From Doryteuthis pealeii (lineage: Eukaryota; Mollusca; Cephalopoda; Myopsida; Loliginidae): DNA of 64,000 nucleotides. Below the pieces are notes generated by a model that saw only the letters and a list, made by a program, of their open reading frames with translations, searched no databases and had not been told where the DNA came from. Positions 45,936 to 58,204 of this stretch are shown here, one piece after another. The translations under genes and the position numbers were made by a program. Where the stretch lies: assembly GCA_023376005.1 (NCBI GenBank), contig CM042156.1, forward strand, positions 40,059,382 to 40,123,381, in the 5' to 3' direction. Within the stretch, counting starts at the first letter, position 1; every line of letters begins with the position of its first letter.

Positions 45936-46849
45936 CAATTTTGTTAAATTTTATGACTATTTGGTAGAAAAAAGATTCTGGTATTTGTTTTTCTTTGTAC
46001 TTTTTCTGTTATCTTTTCAGGAATTAAAACGTAAAATTAAAAAAAAGTGACAAAAAAAGAAAAAAAAAAAAAGGATGAAAAAAGAAAAAGAAAAAAAAAG
46101 AAAAAGAAGAAAAAAAAAGATTTTTTCGGAAGATCTTTGTAGCAAATACGCAAAGAAGGGCCACATAATACATTTTAAAGGAAAGAAACAAGACATCAAT
46201 TCATATTTAAATGAATACGTTTTCATATATACTCCAAACTTATATAAGTATTGTCGACTATCCGTAAAGGTCACGGACAAGTAATTATATATATGAAAAT
46301 GTATTCAATTGAATATCAAATATTTTAAGTTATAAAAGATTAAATTAACTCCGTGAAACATAAGTCATCAACCATTTATTAAGAAGTGATATTTTTAAGA
46401 ACTCGTGTAATTTTCGAATACTAAGTTTTAATCTAATCAATATCAATTAAATCTGAACCAATTATATGATGAATATTAATTGAATAATCTGAATATTTAT
46501 TAAAATATTGATTAACTATAATGGTGTTTTACTGAGTTGTTAATAATTTTCTTTAATTGAGTTATTACTGGGTTATTACAGGATTGTGAAGGGGTGGTCA
46601 GCTGATGATGATCTGGTGTGAATATTTGGGATAGTAGGAATTCCTATACCTATTCCCTCTTAATCACGACCGCAAGAAACTCGGCAGTAAGAGAACTGAA
46701 TCCTTCAATACAATAACTCAGTTCGTGTCTTAAAAGTCTGATAGACCGAAACGTTTTAACGTCGACATCACCACCAATAATAAACATTCATCCAGTACAA
46801 CAGTACAACATCACGTGTTTGTCTACTTTTCTCCACCACACACGCACAC

Positions 46850-46873
46850 ACACCCATACACACACACACACAC

Positions 46874-46958
<85 letters not shown>
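46850..46958. repeat. (CA)n(TA)n microsatellite
   Basis: A CA run passes into a TA run. Confidence 0.95.
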
Positions 46959-46961
<3 letters not shown>

Positions 46962-47035
46962 GGTGAGGTGGTCTATTGTCGCTATTAGTTGAATAGCGCT
47001 CGTCCAGGGAATGAGTTTCTTCTTTAAAGGAACAT

Positions 47036-47093
<58 letters not shown>

Positions 47094-47107
47094 AAGAATG
47101 GAAAGGA

Positions 47108-47147
47108 GTAACCTACTCGATTTTCATCGATTGATTCTTCAGGTTAC
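47108..47147 (-). ncRNA. Hammerhead ribozyme, left arm
   Basis: Minus-strand version of the right-arm ribozyme. One C is missing between stem I and CUGAAGA, so stem I pairing is shifted by one. Otherwise the same. Confidence 0.55.
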
Positions 47148-47262
47148 TTTAAATTAATCGAGTTTACGATTAATCGTTATAAACATGCCCGTTGGAATGG
47201 GACTTATTCCAACGGGCATGTTTATAACACCCAAGATTAATCGTAAACTCGATTAATTTAAA

Positions 47263-47303
47263 GTAACCCTGAAGAATCAATCGATGAAAATCGAGTAGGT
47301 TAC
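47263..47303 (+). ncRNA. Type I hammerhead ribozyme, right arm
   Basis: GUAACC, CUGAAGA (A at the free seventh core position), stem II AUC/GAU with loop AAUC, GAAA, a UCGA-centred self-complementary stem III, GUA at the cleavage site, then GGUUAC. Stem I is a perfect six-pair match. Confidence 0.75.
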
Positions 47304-47436
47304 TCCTTTCCATTCTTAAAATAAATTTATGCTCTACATTGTATTGAGCACTTTGTATTTGTTTTTTCTCAACTTAACCTCTGGATATTGTGCGCTTCCA
47401 ACGATCGTTCTTATACCCACCGCTAAGTTAATACTT

Positions 47437-47500
<64 letters not shown>

Positions 47501-48607
47501 TATCTGTTCATTTAGAAAATAAACTCATTTTTCCGTGGTAAATTGACTCGGAACGAAAGAATTACAAAACTTGTATAAAATTCAATTTCTTCGTGAAAAT
47601 TTTGTATTTTAAGCAAGAAGAAAGACCGGAGAAAATAAATGAAGATATTATTTGTATACAATGTGCAGAACCGAAAATTTTGCAAAAAAAAAAAAAAAAA
47701 AAAAAAAAAAGAAAAGATGAATAAATAAATAAAATATATATAGTTAAAAATAAAACAAAAAAAGTATAATTTGGATAAAATTATTTTTCAATCAAAACAA
47801 CACTCCGTTTTTAAGAATATACCCAAAACTATAAGAATTAAAATATACCCAAAACCATAATGATAAAAGTTTCGGTGTATTTTTCTTAAAAAGAAATTTC
47901 CAGTCAAAATTTTGTTGTACACCTGTCTATTTAATTTGTTTATCTGGTTCAATTTACATAGTAAATAAGATATTTACATAGTAAATAAAATATTGATTCA
48001 TTTTTTTAATATCTCCGGAGAAATAAAATCCTTTTACCCTTTTTTGAAACAAAGATCACTGAGGCTTTACACTGAGGGCTTATTTCGGAAATAAATTTAA
48101 AAAATACAAAATTTCGTAAAATATTGTTCTTCTTGGTTAATTTTTAGTTTTATTTCCTAACTTATGTTTTAAGGTTATTATCTTTAAAAAGAAAGAAAAC
48201 TACGTTATTTATTCTATAGACACTCAATATTGAATGGACAATTCCTGTTTAAATTATTTTACTTTACGCAGAAAACTGAAATATTGTTATATTAAAGTAA
48301 ACATGTAGTATAATATTTATAGCTTTTTAAAATTAAAAACATTGTTTCTTGATTTTTAATTGTATGTCATTTTCAGCTATGGATGTCAGTAAGCGTAATA
48401 ATTTCCTCTTTAAGACGCCACCATTCTTTCCTTCACCTGCACAATAAAGATTATGTGTCTTTAAGTTTTTATCTTTTGTTCTTAGAAAGAAAAGTTCCCG
48501 CCTATTTTTTTAAAGCAAAAGTGTCTTTTAGAAGACGACTACACAGTTCTAATTTTGGAACAGGATTACAAATGATACAATGAAAGGTCAAAGTCTAAGC
48601 AACAAAA

Positions 48608-48659
<52 letters not shown>

Positions 48660-48663
<4 letters not shown>

Positions 48664-48925
48664 AAAATGGAAAAGGAATTGAATCCGACAATATGAGGGA
48701 AAAATGAGTAAAGAAAAGAAAAGTAAATGGATAAAATGAATTTAATCGATCACTTACACATGTGTTTCGGTCAGTTTTCATAAAAATAAAATATTCACTC
48801 TGATGAAGGTCGATTCTTGTATGTGTGTGAAATATTTTCACACACATAAACTGACCGAAACACATGTGTAAGTGATCGATTAAATTCATTTTATCCATTT
48901 ACTTTTCTTTTCTTACTCATTTTTC

Positions 48926-48930
<5 letters not shown>
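48660..48930. repeat. Foldback element containing a long-stem-II hammerhead
   Basis: The outer arms pair nearly perfectly and each repeats the 3' half of a hammerhead (GACC, GAAA, ACACAUGUGU). The centre adds the missing CUGAUGA half. (TA)n on both sides. Confidence 0.8.
48796..48874 (+). ncRNA. Type I hammerhead ribozyme with extended stem II
   Basis: CACU, CUGAUGA, then GGUC pairing with GACC around a large insert that itself folds (UAUGUGUGUGAAA with its complement), GAAA, a palindromic stem III ACACAUGUGU, A at the cleavage site, and AGUG. Core and stem I (CACU/AGUG) are intact. Confidence 0.75.
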
Positions 48931-48974
<44 letters not shown>

Positions 48975-48975
<1 letters not shown>

Positions 48976-49190
48976 CAACGACTTCGCAAGAGCAGGATGC
49001 GACCTAAGGTCATTTCTTAATCAGTCTGATTTACTTTTTACCCATAGTTGGAGGGAGAATGGTTGGGTTCGTACCTTTCCCAAGAGTATTAGCGCTATGT
49101 GAAAAGCAAACAGCCCCATCCAGGATTTGAACTCGTCTCGTTGTGTCTATTTCTTACGACGGTAACCATTACACCTCGCGCCTCCACTAT
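48975..49190 (-). mobile_element. tRNA-derived SINE, family B
   Basis: Complement of family B from GAGCAGGATGCGAC to the head; GGATTTGAACTCG is the B box complement and GGTAACCATTACACC the A box complement. Confidence 0.8.
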
Positions 49191-49564
49191 AAATGAATAT
49201 AAAATGAATATAAAAAGCCCTTCCGACAGACAGCAGCGATCATTTTGTGTACCTGTTTCCATTCCATACAGTGAGCATTGTCCTCACGATATTCAAGACT
49301 CTTGTTCCAGCGAGTTTTCCATTGATTGAAGCACACTTTTGATATGGTGTTACGGAGTTAGCCGTTGTGTTTATCTTAATGTCGTTACGCTTGAAATAGA
49401 TTTTCAGACTAGTTGGTTGGTTACTTGGTTGGATTTAAGGCATGTCAAACCTTATTGGGTTATTTTTTTGCCGAAAACATTTTGTTTTATTAATTTTTGA
49501 TGGGTATTCAATTTAAAAAAAAAATTCAATCTTTTTTTAAAACTCAGTTTTTTAAACACATTTT

Positions 49565-49725
49565 TAAACTGATTATTTCTATTTAACCCATAGATATAAC
49601 CCTAACAGCTACTGCTATTCCGGGTCCTGGGAGTAATAGCGATTAAGGGGTACTCCATACTCTTCAGAGCTACAAAATTGGAACTTCACCGTAGATGCAG
49701 TTTAACGTTATACGCAGGACACTTT
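49565..49725 (-). repeat. Dispersed repeat fragment
   Basis: Short complement-oriented member of the 19.9/43.9-kb repeat (ATTTAACCCATAGAT, ACTCCATACTCTTC, TGCAGTTTAACGTTAT). Confidence 0.55.
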
Positions 49726-49862
49726 CAAATTACAAAAAAGGAAAAACCTTCCACGGGGCTAGGGTTGGTGAGTGGCTGAGTGTGGCATGTGCACAGTCCT
49801 GGATTTCGTCGTAAACTGTTATTGAAATATTGAAACTGGCCACCTTTTTTTAAAGGATTTCT

Positions 49863-50132
49863 GGACCTTATGACCTTTAGGCACCCCTTTTTGATCTCGA
49901 TTAAGAAAGGAGATGTTTTTCATTTACATCGTCAATATCCGGTTGTTTTAACATACGATTTTTAGATTACTTAAAAAAAAAACTAACCCCTAACCCTAAC
50001 CCCTAACTCTAACCCCAAACCCTAACCCCTAACCCTAACTCCTAAATAACAACCGGATATTCACGGTGTACATGAAAAACATTTCCTTTCTCAATCCAGA
50101 TCAAAAAGGGGTGCCTAAAGGTAATATGGTTC
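49863..50132. mobile_element. Foldback element with telomere-type repeat loop, copy 3
   Basis: Arms from GGACCTTATGACC to its complement; CCCTAA-type repeats in the loop. Confidence 0.8.
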
Positions 50133-50300
50133 GGATTTCTCACTAAATGTGTTGGCTGCACTCTAGACGTCTAGATATCACAAACCTAGAGATTTTATAA
50201 GCTTACTTCAATTAAAATTTAAAATCAAATCTAAAAAACCTAATGAATAAATGGGTAAACAAAGATTGTTATTTTTTTTTATCATACTCGGTAGATTTTT

Positions 50301-50555
50301 TGGACCATATGACCTTTAGGCACCCCTTTTGCGATCTCGATTCTTGGGGACATTTTTTCCATTTACACCGTCAAAATCCGGTTAATTGTTAACAGACGAT
50401 TTTTAGAGTTTTTTTTAATAATAAAACTCACCACTAAACCTAACCCTAACCCCTAACACTAACCACTGACAATCAACCGGATTTTGAAGGTGTAAATGGA
50501 AAATGTGTCCCCACGAATCGAGATCGCAAAAGGGTGCCTAAAGGTCATATGGTCC
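50301..50555. mobile_element. Foldback element with telomere-type repeat loop, copy 4
   Basis: Only about 170 bases from copy 3. Both arms share private changes (GCGATCTCGATTC, CAAAATCCGGTT) not found in copies 1-3. Confidence 0.8.
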
Positions 50556-50574
50556 GATTAAAAAAAAAAAAAGA

Positions 50575-50760
50575 TTCGCTAACTCAGCGTATGAGTAGCA
50601 CAGGGATCTGTGTGGTAAAGTGAGGAGCTGATGATAGGTGTGGCGCCCCGACGCAGATGCTAAAAACAATCTCCTTGATCTAGCGCCAGTGAAAAGTGGA
50701 TAGACTCTCTCGCTTACTGGCTGATACCGACATTAGGCCATCCTGACGACTTTACTTTAC
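50575..50760 (+). mobile_element. tRNA-derived SINE, family A, 5'-truncated
   Basis: Starts in CGCTAACTCAGCG and follows the family A body to GACGACTTTAC. Confidence 0.8.
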
Positions 50761-50769
50761 TTATTACAT

Positions 50770-50955
50770 ATTTACCCAAGCCATTCGCACAAGGAGGATG
50801 TGACACAAGGCCAATTTCTTAAACGAACTTTAATAGGTTTGAATTCAGAGTTTTTCTTCTACTAGACTTAATCAAGGTTAAAGAGTCCAGTCTGTCCTAC
50901 TATATACCTATGGCTGGAGGGAGAATACTTGGACGATAATCATTACACCACGATA
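50770..50955 (-). mobile_element. tRNA-derived SINE, family B, head missing
   Basis: Complement of the family B body, AGGATGTGACACAAGG to GGCTGGAGGGAGAA, directly after a family A copy. Confidence 0.7.
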
Positions 50956-50959
50956 TATG

Positions 50960-51018
<59 letters not shown>

Positions 51019-51144
51019 ATGTAAAGCAACGTTTAAAAATAGTGAACAGATAATTAAATTGTATTCATTTAAATACTAAATCCGTGTAAATTCCATGTTT
51101 TAAATCGCATATTCAATCGATGTGATTTATCCCACCTCTCTGAT

Positions 51145-51178
<34 letters not shown>

Positions 51179-51228
51179 ATATATATATATTATTGACATT
51201 TCAGTCTTGGAAGAGATAAAAATAGTTT

Positions 51229-51399
51229 TTATGCCCCTGTGGTTTCAGCGCCCCTGTGACTGTATGGTCCAATGTTAGAAAAACATTCTCGACCACAGAT
51301 GTCACATGCAAAGGCTGTCCCTGAAGATGTTGATATGTCGCTGCTTTCTTCTGGACCTCTTAGCTTCATGGTGTTGCACCAAGGTGAACCTCTCTCTCC

Positions 51400-51400
<1 letters not shown>
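51229..51400 (-). pseudogene. Non-LTR C-terminal finger relic
   Basis: On minus, ACDICGRECFSNIGPYSHRG reads as the terminal Cys-His finger seen in the relic at 32100-32450. Upstream sequence is only CT/GA microsatellite. Confidence 0.55.
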
Positions 51401-51476
<76 letters not shown>

Positions 51477-51592
51477 ATATATATATATAATATAAATATA
51501 TATATATATATATATAATTTTTTCAAACCTTCTTAAAAATTTTTGCTGAAAGAAAACATTGAATACTTTTTAATGAATGAACAAAAAGAAAA

Positions 51593-51833
51593 GGAACCAT
51601 ATGACCTTTAGGCACCCATTTTGCGATCTCGATTCGTGGGGACATTTTTTTCCATTTACACCGTCAAAATCTGGTTAATTGTTAACAGACGATTTTTAGA
51701 ATTTTTAAAAAATTATAAAACTAACCCTAACCCTAACCCCTAACCTCTAACCCATAATAAACAACCGTGTAAATGAGAAAAGTGTCCTTGTGCGTCGAGA
51801 TCGCGTAAGGGGTGCCTAAAGGTTATATGGTCC
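51593..51833. mobile_element. Foldback element with telomere-type repeat loop, copy 5
   Basis: Arms from GGAACCATATGACC to its complement with CCCTAA repeats; the right arm has lost its CCGGATATT part. Confidence 0.75.
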
Positions 51834-52261
51834 AAGAAAAGAAAAGATAAACACAGAAAAGTTTTTCAATTGAAATTTTATCATCATTCTTTCTATAATA
51901 CATTAGCTACAGTCATAGATAACACATTTCTCTGTACACACATTTTGCAAATAATACAATATTAACAATAATGTTTTATTATTTTTTTTTACCACAGCGG
52001 AATAGAAATCACCAGGTCTCATAAAACCTGGGAGATATGTCAGCTTGTCTAAATTAATTTTCATATGACTGTATGGAAGTTTGAAACAATGCATAATGTA
52101 TGTAATCTTGTGAGTCTTATGTGTGTCTTGTGTGTCTTGTGTGTTTATGTGACGAGTTCAATAATTCATATATATAATATATATATATATATATAATATA
52201 TATATATATATATGAAGTCAATAAAAAGTGGAATATAAATAAGTTTCAAAACGAACGAAGA

Positions 52262-52587
52262 ATGTGGAATTGGCAAGCTAGTGTAACGGTTAGAGACTTC
52301 GCCTGTCAGCTTGACAGTCGAGGTTTCGAGTCACACACGGAGCAGTCTCCCATGTCTATAACCTTGCTCATGAGACCTAATAGGTCGAAATGTACATTCA
52401 GGGATTGACATTTTCTCGATTCGTTTAGCCTTACATTTGAACATATATGCCCGCCTAAAAATTCATTAATTATTAACTAATTAATTTTCAAAATTAGGTA
52501 TGACTTCAATTAAGCACATATCCTCCAAAAATTGTCGGCTTAAAGCCATATAAAAAAATGAACACATTTGTTTGTTTACTTAACCTC

Positions 52588-52590
<3 letters not shown>
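52262..52590 (+). mobile_element. tRNA-headed SINE carrying a hammerhead, copy 2
   Basis: Head with A box-like AGTGTAACGGTTAGAG and B box-like GGTTTCGAGTC, then the hammerhead (52362-52402), then the AT-rich body ending near the TA tract. Body order and sequence match the minus-strand copy at 30460-30845. Confidence 0.8.
52362..52402 (+). ncRNA. Hammerhead ribozyme in SINE, copy 2, core mutated
   Basis: Same stems as the 30.7-kb copy, but the core box reads CUCAUGA. The invariant G5 is C, which abolishes activity in studied hammerheads. Confidence 0.7.
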
Positions 52591-52619
<29 letters not shown>

Positions 52620-52866
52620 TAATATATATTATATGTGTGTGTGTGTGGTTGTTTAATACTTAATTGAGTGACCACTTAAGCAACCGCAGATACTGTAAGC
52701 AACCTGAATCTTTTGTTTATCAAAATGACTTGATTCGGCATTAAATAACCCAAAAGGGTTGATATGCTGTAAAACGAACTATCGGTTTCTAGTATTCTTT
52801 ATATAAATGCTCAACCAAATTGATTTTCACGTCTAAATAAGATGTTACACCCGGATTCACACACAC

Positions 52867-52904
<38 letters not shown>

Positions 52905-52913
<9 letters not shown>

Positions 52914-53045
52914 TCATCCAGACACGCGTTTCGGCGTTTCACCCCTCTTCGGTGTGGCTAGACACAACAACTATCCTTGGCTAGGGTCGAACTCAGACTG
53001 CCTGTTTTGCCAGCTTGATATCTTATCTCCTCGGCCAATACATAG
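52905..53045 (-). mobile_element. tRNA-headed SINE with hammerhead-like unit, second family, copy 2
   Basis: On minus: GGCCGAGGAGATAAG and GAGTTCGACCC as A and B boxes, then CCACAC, CGAAGA (U4 changed to C), stem II GGGG/CGCC with one mismatch, GAAA, CGCGUGUC and UGGAUGAC. The ancestor would have had CUGAAGA. Confidence 0.65.
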
Positions 53046-53172
53046 GTTTGTTTATATATTTTTTATGATCACAGAGAGATCTAGTTTGCAGGCAAACGAT
53101 CATCGCTTATATGCTTAGTAGTGAAAGTTAATTTAAATCACCAATTAGAGAGCTCATACCAAATTTATGGGA

Positions 53173-53216
<44 letters not shown>

Positions 53217-53549
53217 GAGGGTCTTCCAAAAAATTCTAAGCCTCACCCGGATACTTTATTACTGCTCAGGCCTCTGTTTTGTATATTTTTAGTTTTTTTG
53301 CACAACTCTGAATTTTGTAAGATCCGAAATATGCACAGAAATTAAGACAGAATTCTGAATTAGTTTTTCTAGTTTTATAAGAAGTGACTCTTTTTTCTGA
53401 GTAAGGCTTAGAAATTTTTGATCGATTCTCAAGTGCTTTTACATATATATATATATATATATATGCCAAAGACTAGTGGTACCATAAGATACTGTTGTGC
53501 CACCCCGAGTTAGTGAAAATGATGCCTCAGAACCCTATACAATGTAAGT

Positions 53550-53825
53550 ATGGAGGCGCGTGGTCTAATGGTTAGAGTCGTGGGGAAATGGACTCGTCAA
53601 CGCGAGTTCAATTCCTGGACGAAGCTGTTGGCATTTCACATAGCGCTAATACCCTTGGGAAAGGTATGAATCCAATTCTCCCTACAGCTATGGTTAAATA
53701 GTAGGGCAGACTGGGCTCTTTAACCTTGATTAGTCTAGGAGAAGGGATTCAAACCTGATAAACTCCACTTAAGAAATTGACCTTGTGTCGCATCCTGCTC
53801 GTGCGGAGGGGTTGGTAAATATATA
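53550..53825 (+). mobile_element. tRNA-derived SINE, family B, full length
   Basis: Best family B copy: GGTCTAATGGTTAGAGTCG (A box), GAGTTCAATTCCTGG (B box), body, end TGCGGAGGGGTTGG and (TA)n. Confidence 0.85.
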
Positions 53826-54174
53826 TACAATGTAAGTATTTACCGCGTACACGAGGACCTGTTTCATGTGGGTCCATCCACGAGCCGAAGTGCATGATTG
53901 GTTGGTGCAAAAAATGCGTTGATCCCGTCGGCATTCCCCCTCAAGGCGGGCGCCTCAAGCACTGGGTAATAAACCCAGCCATGCCCCTTTAAATCAAGGG
54001 GTCATGTTTGACTCATTCTAATGAAGTAATTGTTGGCGGGACAACCGTTTTCTCTTATTTATTTTTTGCATATTTACGAATTTTAATATTTAATAATTGT
54101 TTAATATTAGATAGATTGCATATTTGGAAAGAGAAACAGATAGATAATGCCTTCACATATAGAAAATTGATATG

Positions 54175-54380
54175 TCGGTAGAGCGTCCGGTTAGGAATCT
54201 CAAGGATCTGGGTTGGATATGTATGAGTGTCACAGGGATCTGTGCGGTAAAGTGAGGAGCTGATAGTAGGTGTGACGCTCCACCTCAGACGCTAAACTAA
54301 TCTCCTTGGTCTAGCGCTAGTGAAAAGTGACTCCCTCGATGTCTGGCTGATACCGACATTAGGCCGCCTCGCCGACTTTA
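54175..54380 (+). mobile_element. tRNA-derived SINE, family A
   Basis: Head partly preserved (GTCGGTAGAGCGTCCGG), B box diverged, body as in other copies. Confidence 0.75.
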
Positions 54381-54390
54381 CTTACTTACT

Positions 54391-54447
<57 letters not shown>

Positions 54448-54999
54448 ATATATAATATATTGCAACATTATCTTATATATATATATATTTAATTTATTTT
54501 ATTATATTATATAACAGCTCTATTTTATATTGAGCACTCTACCAATAATACTGCCTTTGGTACGCCATTCCAGCAAAACCTGAAATATATATAAATTATA
54601 TTAGCTTATATATTATATTGCAACATTATCTTAGATAGATTTTGTGTTCATATTGTTACTAGGTATGAATGTGTATGCATGTATGTGTGGCATAGGGTAT
54701 ATATATATATATAGACACCAGGCGGCATCTATCCATTTATTCATACATTCATTTAATTATTTGTTCATTTAGTTATTCTTTCAGTTATCACTGCAATAAC
54801 AATGTTTAGCTCATCTGTGGAATTGGTTATTTTCATGTGTGATCGTGTGTGTGTGTGTGTGTTTAATATAGTTTTTACTCTGGGAGTCGGTGTGAAAGTA
54901 TTTAATGCAATTCTTAGTTTGGTTGTAATCAACTTCAGCTATAGACAAAAAAAAAAAAAGACAAAAAAAAAAGAAAAAGAAAAAATGGAACCAGAAAAG

Positions 55000-57600
55000 C
55001 TGAAATTTGTGCAGCTTGTAAAAAAGAAAAAAAAAGTTGTAAGATAAAGAAACAAAAATTTAATTCCCAGAATTCCTTGCGCGGGGCTCTAGACTTCCGT
55101 TTTACTCCGGTTTTTGACTCAGCATTGATTAGTTGAATAAACGCAAAGGATTTCGGTAATTTCCTTTCCGATGTTTGTGGTTAGGAAGAAATAGCCGTTT
55201 TTTATTTTATTTTTATTTTTTTTTTATTTTTACGTATCGAGAGCTTTGTTTTTTTTTTTGTAGGAATTTTCGTTCAGAAAATCTAAAAGTCAAGCGTTTT
55301 TTTTTTTTTTTTTTTTTTTTTCTTTTCAACGTGAAAATTGCAAAAAATATCGTCTGCTACCAAAATGTAATAGTTGAATAAACGATTAATTAAACATGTC
55401 AAATAAATCAATCTAAAAGTACATTTAATTATAATATTATTGATATCTTTTCCCCTAGAACTTATGAAGATTATTTTTCCCGTTGATTGTGAAAGTCTGT
55501 ATGAACTTTCAGTCCTTTTTAGAAAATAGTCCTTTGAAAAAAAAAAAGCGGTTAATTTGAAGAAAGTTAGAAGTACGCATCTCATTAAGATTCCATTGTA
55601 ATCTTAGATATTGAGTTAATCACAGAACAAATAACCACAATTTTTTAAACAAAGGATGTGGATGAAAAGGTCTAGGTTAAAAGCGCATAGACCCTATTTT
55701 CCGATGCAGGTATCATTGGGGAACGAGAAAAGTTTGAGGGCACGAGAAAGGTTATGGTAAACGAGCCAGGCTTTGAAGCTAGGACAACGATGAGCCTAAG
55801 CTGATCTTAGCAAATGACGTCAGATATTGTTGATAAAATTTACTTATAGTACCTACTATTACTAAATGCCCCCCCCCCCCATCTAATACTGAACAAGCTG
55901 ATCGCTGCTTAACTTGGGTGATATGATGAAAAGCCTTGCTTTCAGCGTGACTTGACTGTAATCCCTCCTGTTTTTTTTAAAAAAATCTACGCAGACCTTG
56001 ATTACTAAATGATAACCATTACACAACAGACACCTTTAGTCGTTATTTTTTGATAAAGAAAAGATGAAGCTTGTTTCAGTTAATTATTTTGTCCTTAAAA
56101 CACTTTTGAAAAATCATTTTATTGCCTCTTATAAAAAACAGATTTGCATTTAGATTCTCACACAGCTAATTTGTCTCATGATATATATGTATATATTTAC
56201 GTTGTGTGTTTCATGTATTGTTTCCTGTGAGCGTCCAAGGGTGGTCATGTCCATGGGATTAGCTTCACGCTATTAGGCATGGCCTCCCTTCAATAGTAGT
56301 TTAAACCAATAAAGTTTTTCTTTATTATATTTTTTTTAATAATTTGTACTACTATTGATTAATAAATTTCTTATTTCTTATATTTCTTATTTAAAAAGCC
56401 ACCCCTCACCGCACAAAAAAAAACAAAGAAAAAACAAACAAAACAAAACAAAAAACAAAGAAACAAAGAAACAAAAAGTTTTCTCGTTGCTCAATGATAT
56501 TTGCAGCGGAAAAAAAAGTCTAAAGAAGTTGGCTTGAATTAACCTTACCGCACTTTTAACCTGGACATAACCTGCTTTTTTTATTTTATTTTTTTTTATT
56601 TTTTTTAACCAACTAGTTTCAATCCGAAGGTTAAAATGTCTACTGGTATTTTAACAGTGTTCATTTCAGTCAGTAAAGTACGTGTAAAATCCGCGATACC
56701 ACAGTGGTAAAATATTATTTATTATTGCCGATGTCAACGTGCGTTTTTTTTTTAATTAAAAAAAAAAAAGGTGGAAAATAGAAGAAAATCTCTAAACAAG
56801 AGAAAAATCCTGAAAAAAAAAGAGAAGAAAGATACAATTACATCATAAACTACAAGGCCCATTCTATATCTTTTTACATGGCCAATGTCACCAATTACAA
56901 AAACAGATTCCTGTAAATGGGGGAGGGTCACCGGTGGATTAGAGCATTTGTTTATAGGAGAAAAATCCCGAGACAAAAAAATTTATTTATAGTAATTTCC
57001 ATTTATTTGGTATTCGAAACTGTCACAATATCTTCAGGAATTTGTAAGTTTATCAATTTAATTTAGTAAAAATCATTAATTAATACGTTGTTTTTTTATT
57101 GAGAAATTTTCAATAAATAAGATTTATTCTGTTCTGAAAAAAAAGTCTCATTACTTAAAGACAAATCTCACGTGAACGAATTTTTGGTCTGTTAGGGGAG
57201 ATAACTCTTACCTAACGAACAATACGAGCATTTACTAAAAGGGTAGTAACGACAACATCAGAAAGAGCACAAGCAGCAACTCTGAAGGAAAAGGAAGAAG
57301 ATGGCTGCACGACGACACGCATATGTGGAGACTGAAAGGTCTTATCCATATAAATCCTCCTGTACCGTAGTCGGTGATAAATAGAAACAAATATTGTTGA
57401 GTCTAAAAGTGCATTTAACTGTTTTGTATGATATTTGGTTGATCCTAATATTTTAGGTAATAATAAATATGGCGACGATGATGAAATAAAGCGTCGTTTC
57501 AATATCACTGAACTTAATATTCTTGTAGTAATACTACCTTCTTACTTTCCCGATCTGAGTTCTTGATGCGATCATTTCCTGTTCTCAAAAAAATCAAAAC
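55000..57600. other. No supported gene
   Basis: A/T-rich with poly-T and poly-A runs. A weak 5S-like fragment (GCTGCTTAACTTGGGTGAT complement) lies near 55898-55925. Short frames here have low complexity. Confidence 0.5.
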
Positions 57601-57799
57601 CCATCTCCATGGTAACCATTTTAAAGCTACTGAAAACATGCAACAGGTCGTGACGAACCAACTGAAGGCAGTGTCAGTTTAAGACTTACAGAATGGGAAC
57701 AATGTATTCGTCGATGTGTGGCTACCCAATGATATTATTTTGAAGCGGATAAAAATTGATTTCTAATTAAGCTGATAAAAATCTTTTTACATCATTCGG

Positions 57800-58150
57800 C
57801 TGTCGGCTAGGGCTGTAGAATGCGCCGACTGTACCTCTGCAGAGGGGTAAGATACACCTCGAATGGGGCTAACTGTTAGCTGTGCGACCCGTAATCCCTG
57901 AACAGGATCGTGTTGGCTGAGCGGTTTGTGAACTCGGCACTAAGTGATTCCATGTCATGCAAACAACACTTTAGACTTAACTTTGTCTAGACGGTCAGTC
58001 AAAAAGGGCCCTTCTGCTCTATCGGCTGATCATGTCAAGCCCTAGCAACTCTATGATTGTCCGACCGTATACTTCAAATTACTCTTATGACAAACACCCA
58101 CCCCTTTTTATCATATGGGCGCTTGAAAGCGGTGACTGAGGGTCAACCAT
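57800..58150. repeat. Dispersed repeat, 43.7-kb family
   Basis: Shares ATCATATGGGCGCTTGAAAG and the GGGGCTAACTGTTAGC region with 43700-44000. Confidence 0.55.
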
Positions 58151-58204
58151 CAGTATTTATTGATGCGTATGAAGTTGATAAAATTATTTCTGAAACAAAT
58201 CGTA

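Larger units (their letters stand above)
47090..47322. repeat. Foldback element with hammerhead in both arms
   Basis: Arms of more than 100 bases pair nearly perfectly around a GCCCGTTGGAATGGG-type centre. A hammerhead is present in each arm. (TA)n on the left. Confidence 0.85.

Noticed and set aside
45610..46050. Protein-coding gene of 146 codons
   Set aside because: Starts in poly-T, contains an (AAT)n run and has no recognisable domain; at most an untranslated exon.
46725..46775. Hammerhead-like CUGAU...GAAACG
   Set aside because: The core box is incomplete and there is no room for stem II.
49980..50045. Chromosome end
   Set aside because: Telomere-type repeats are short, imperfect and confined to the loop of a dispersed foldback family.
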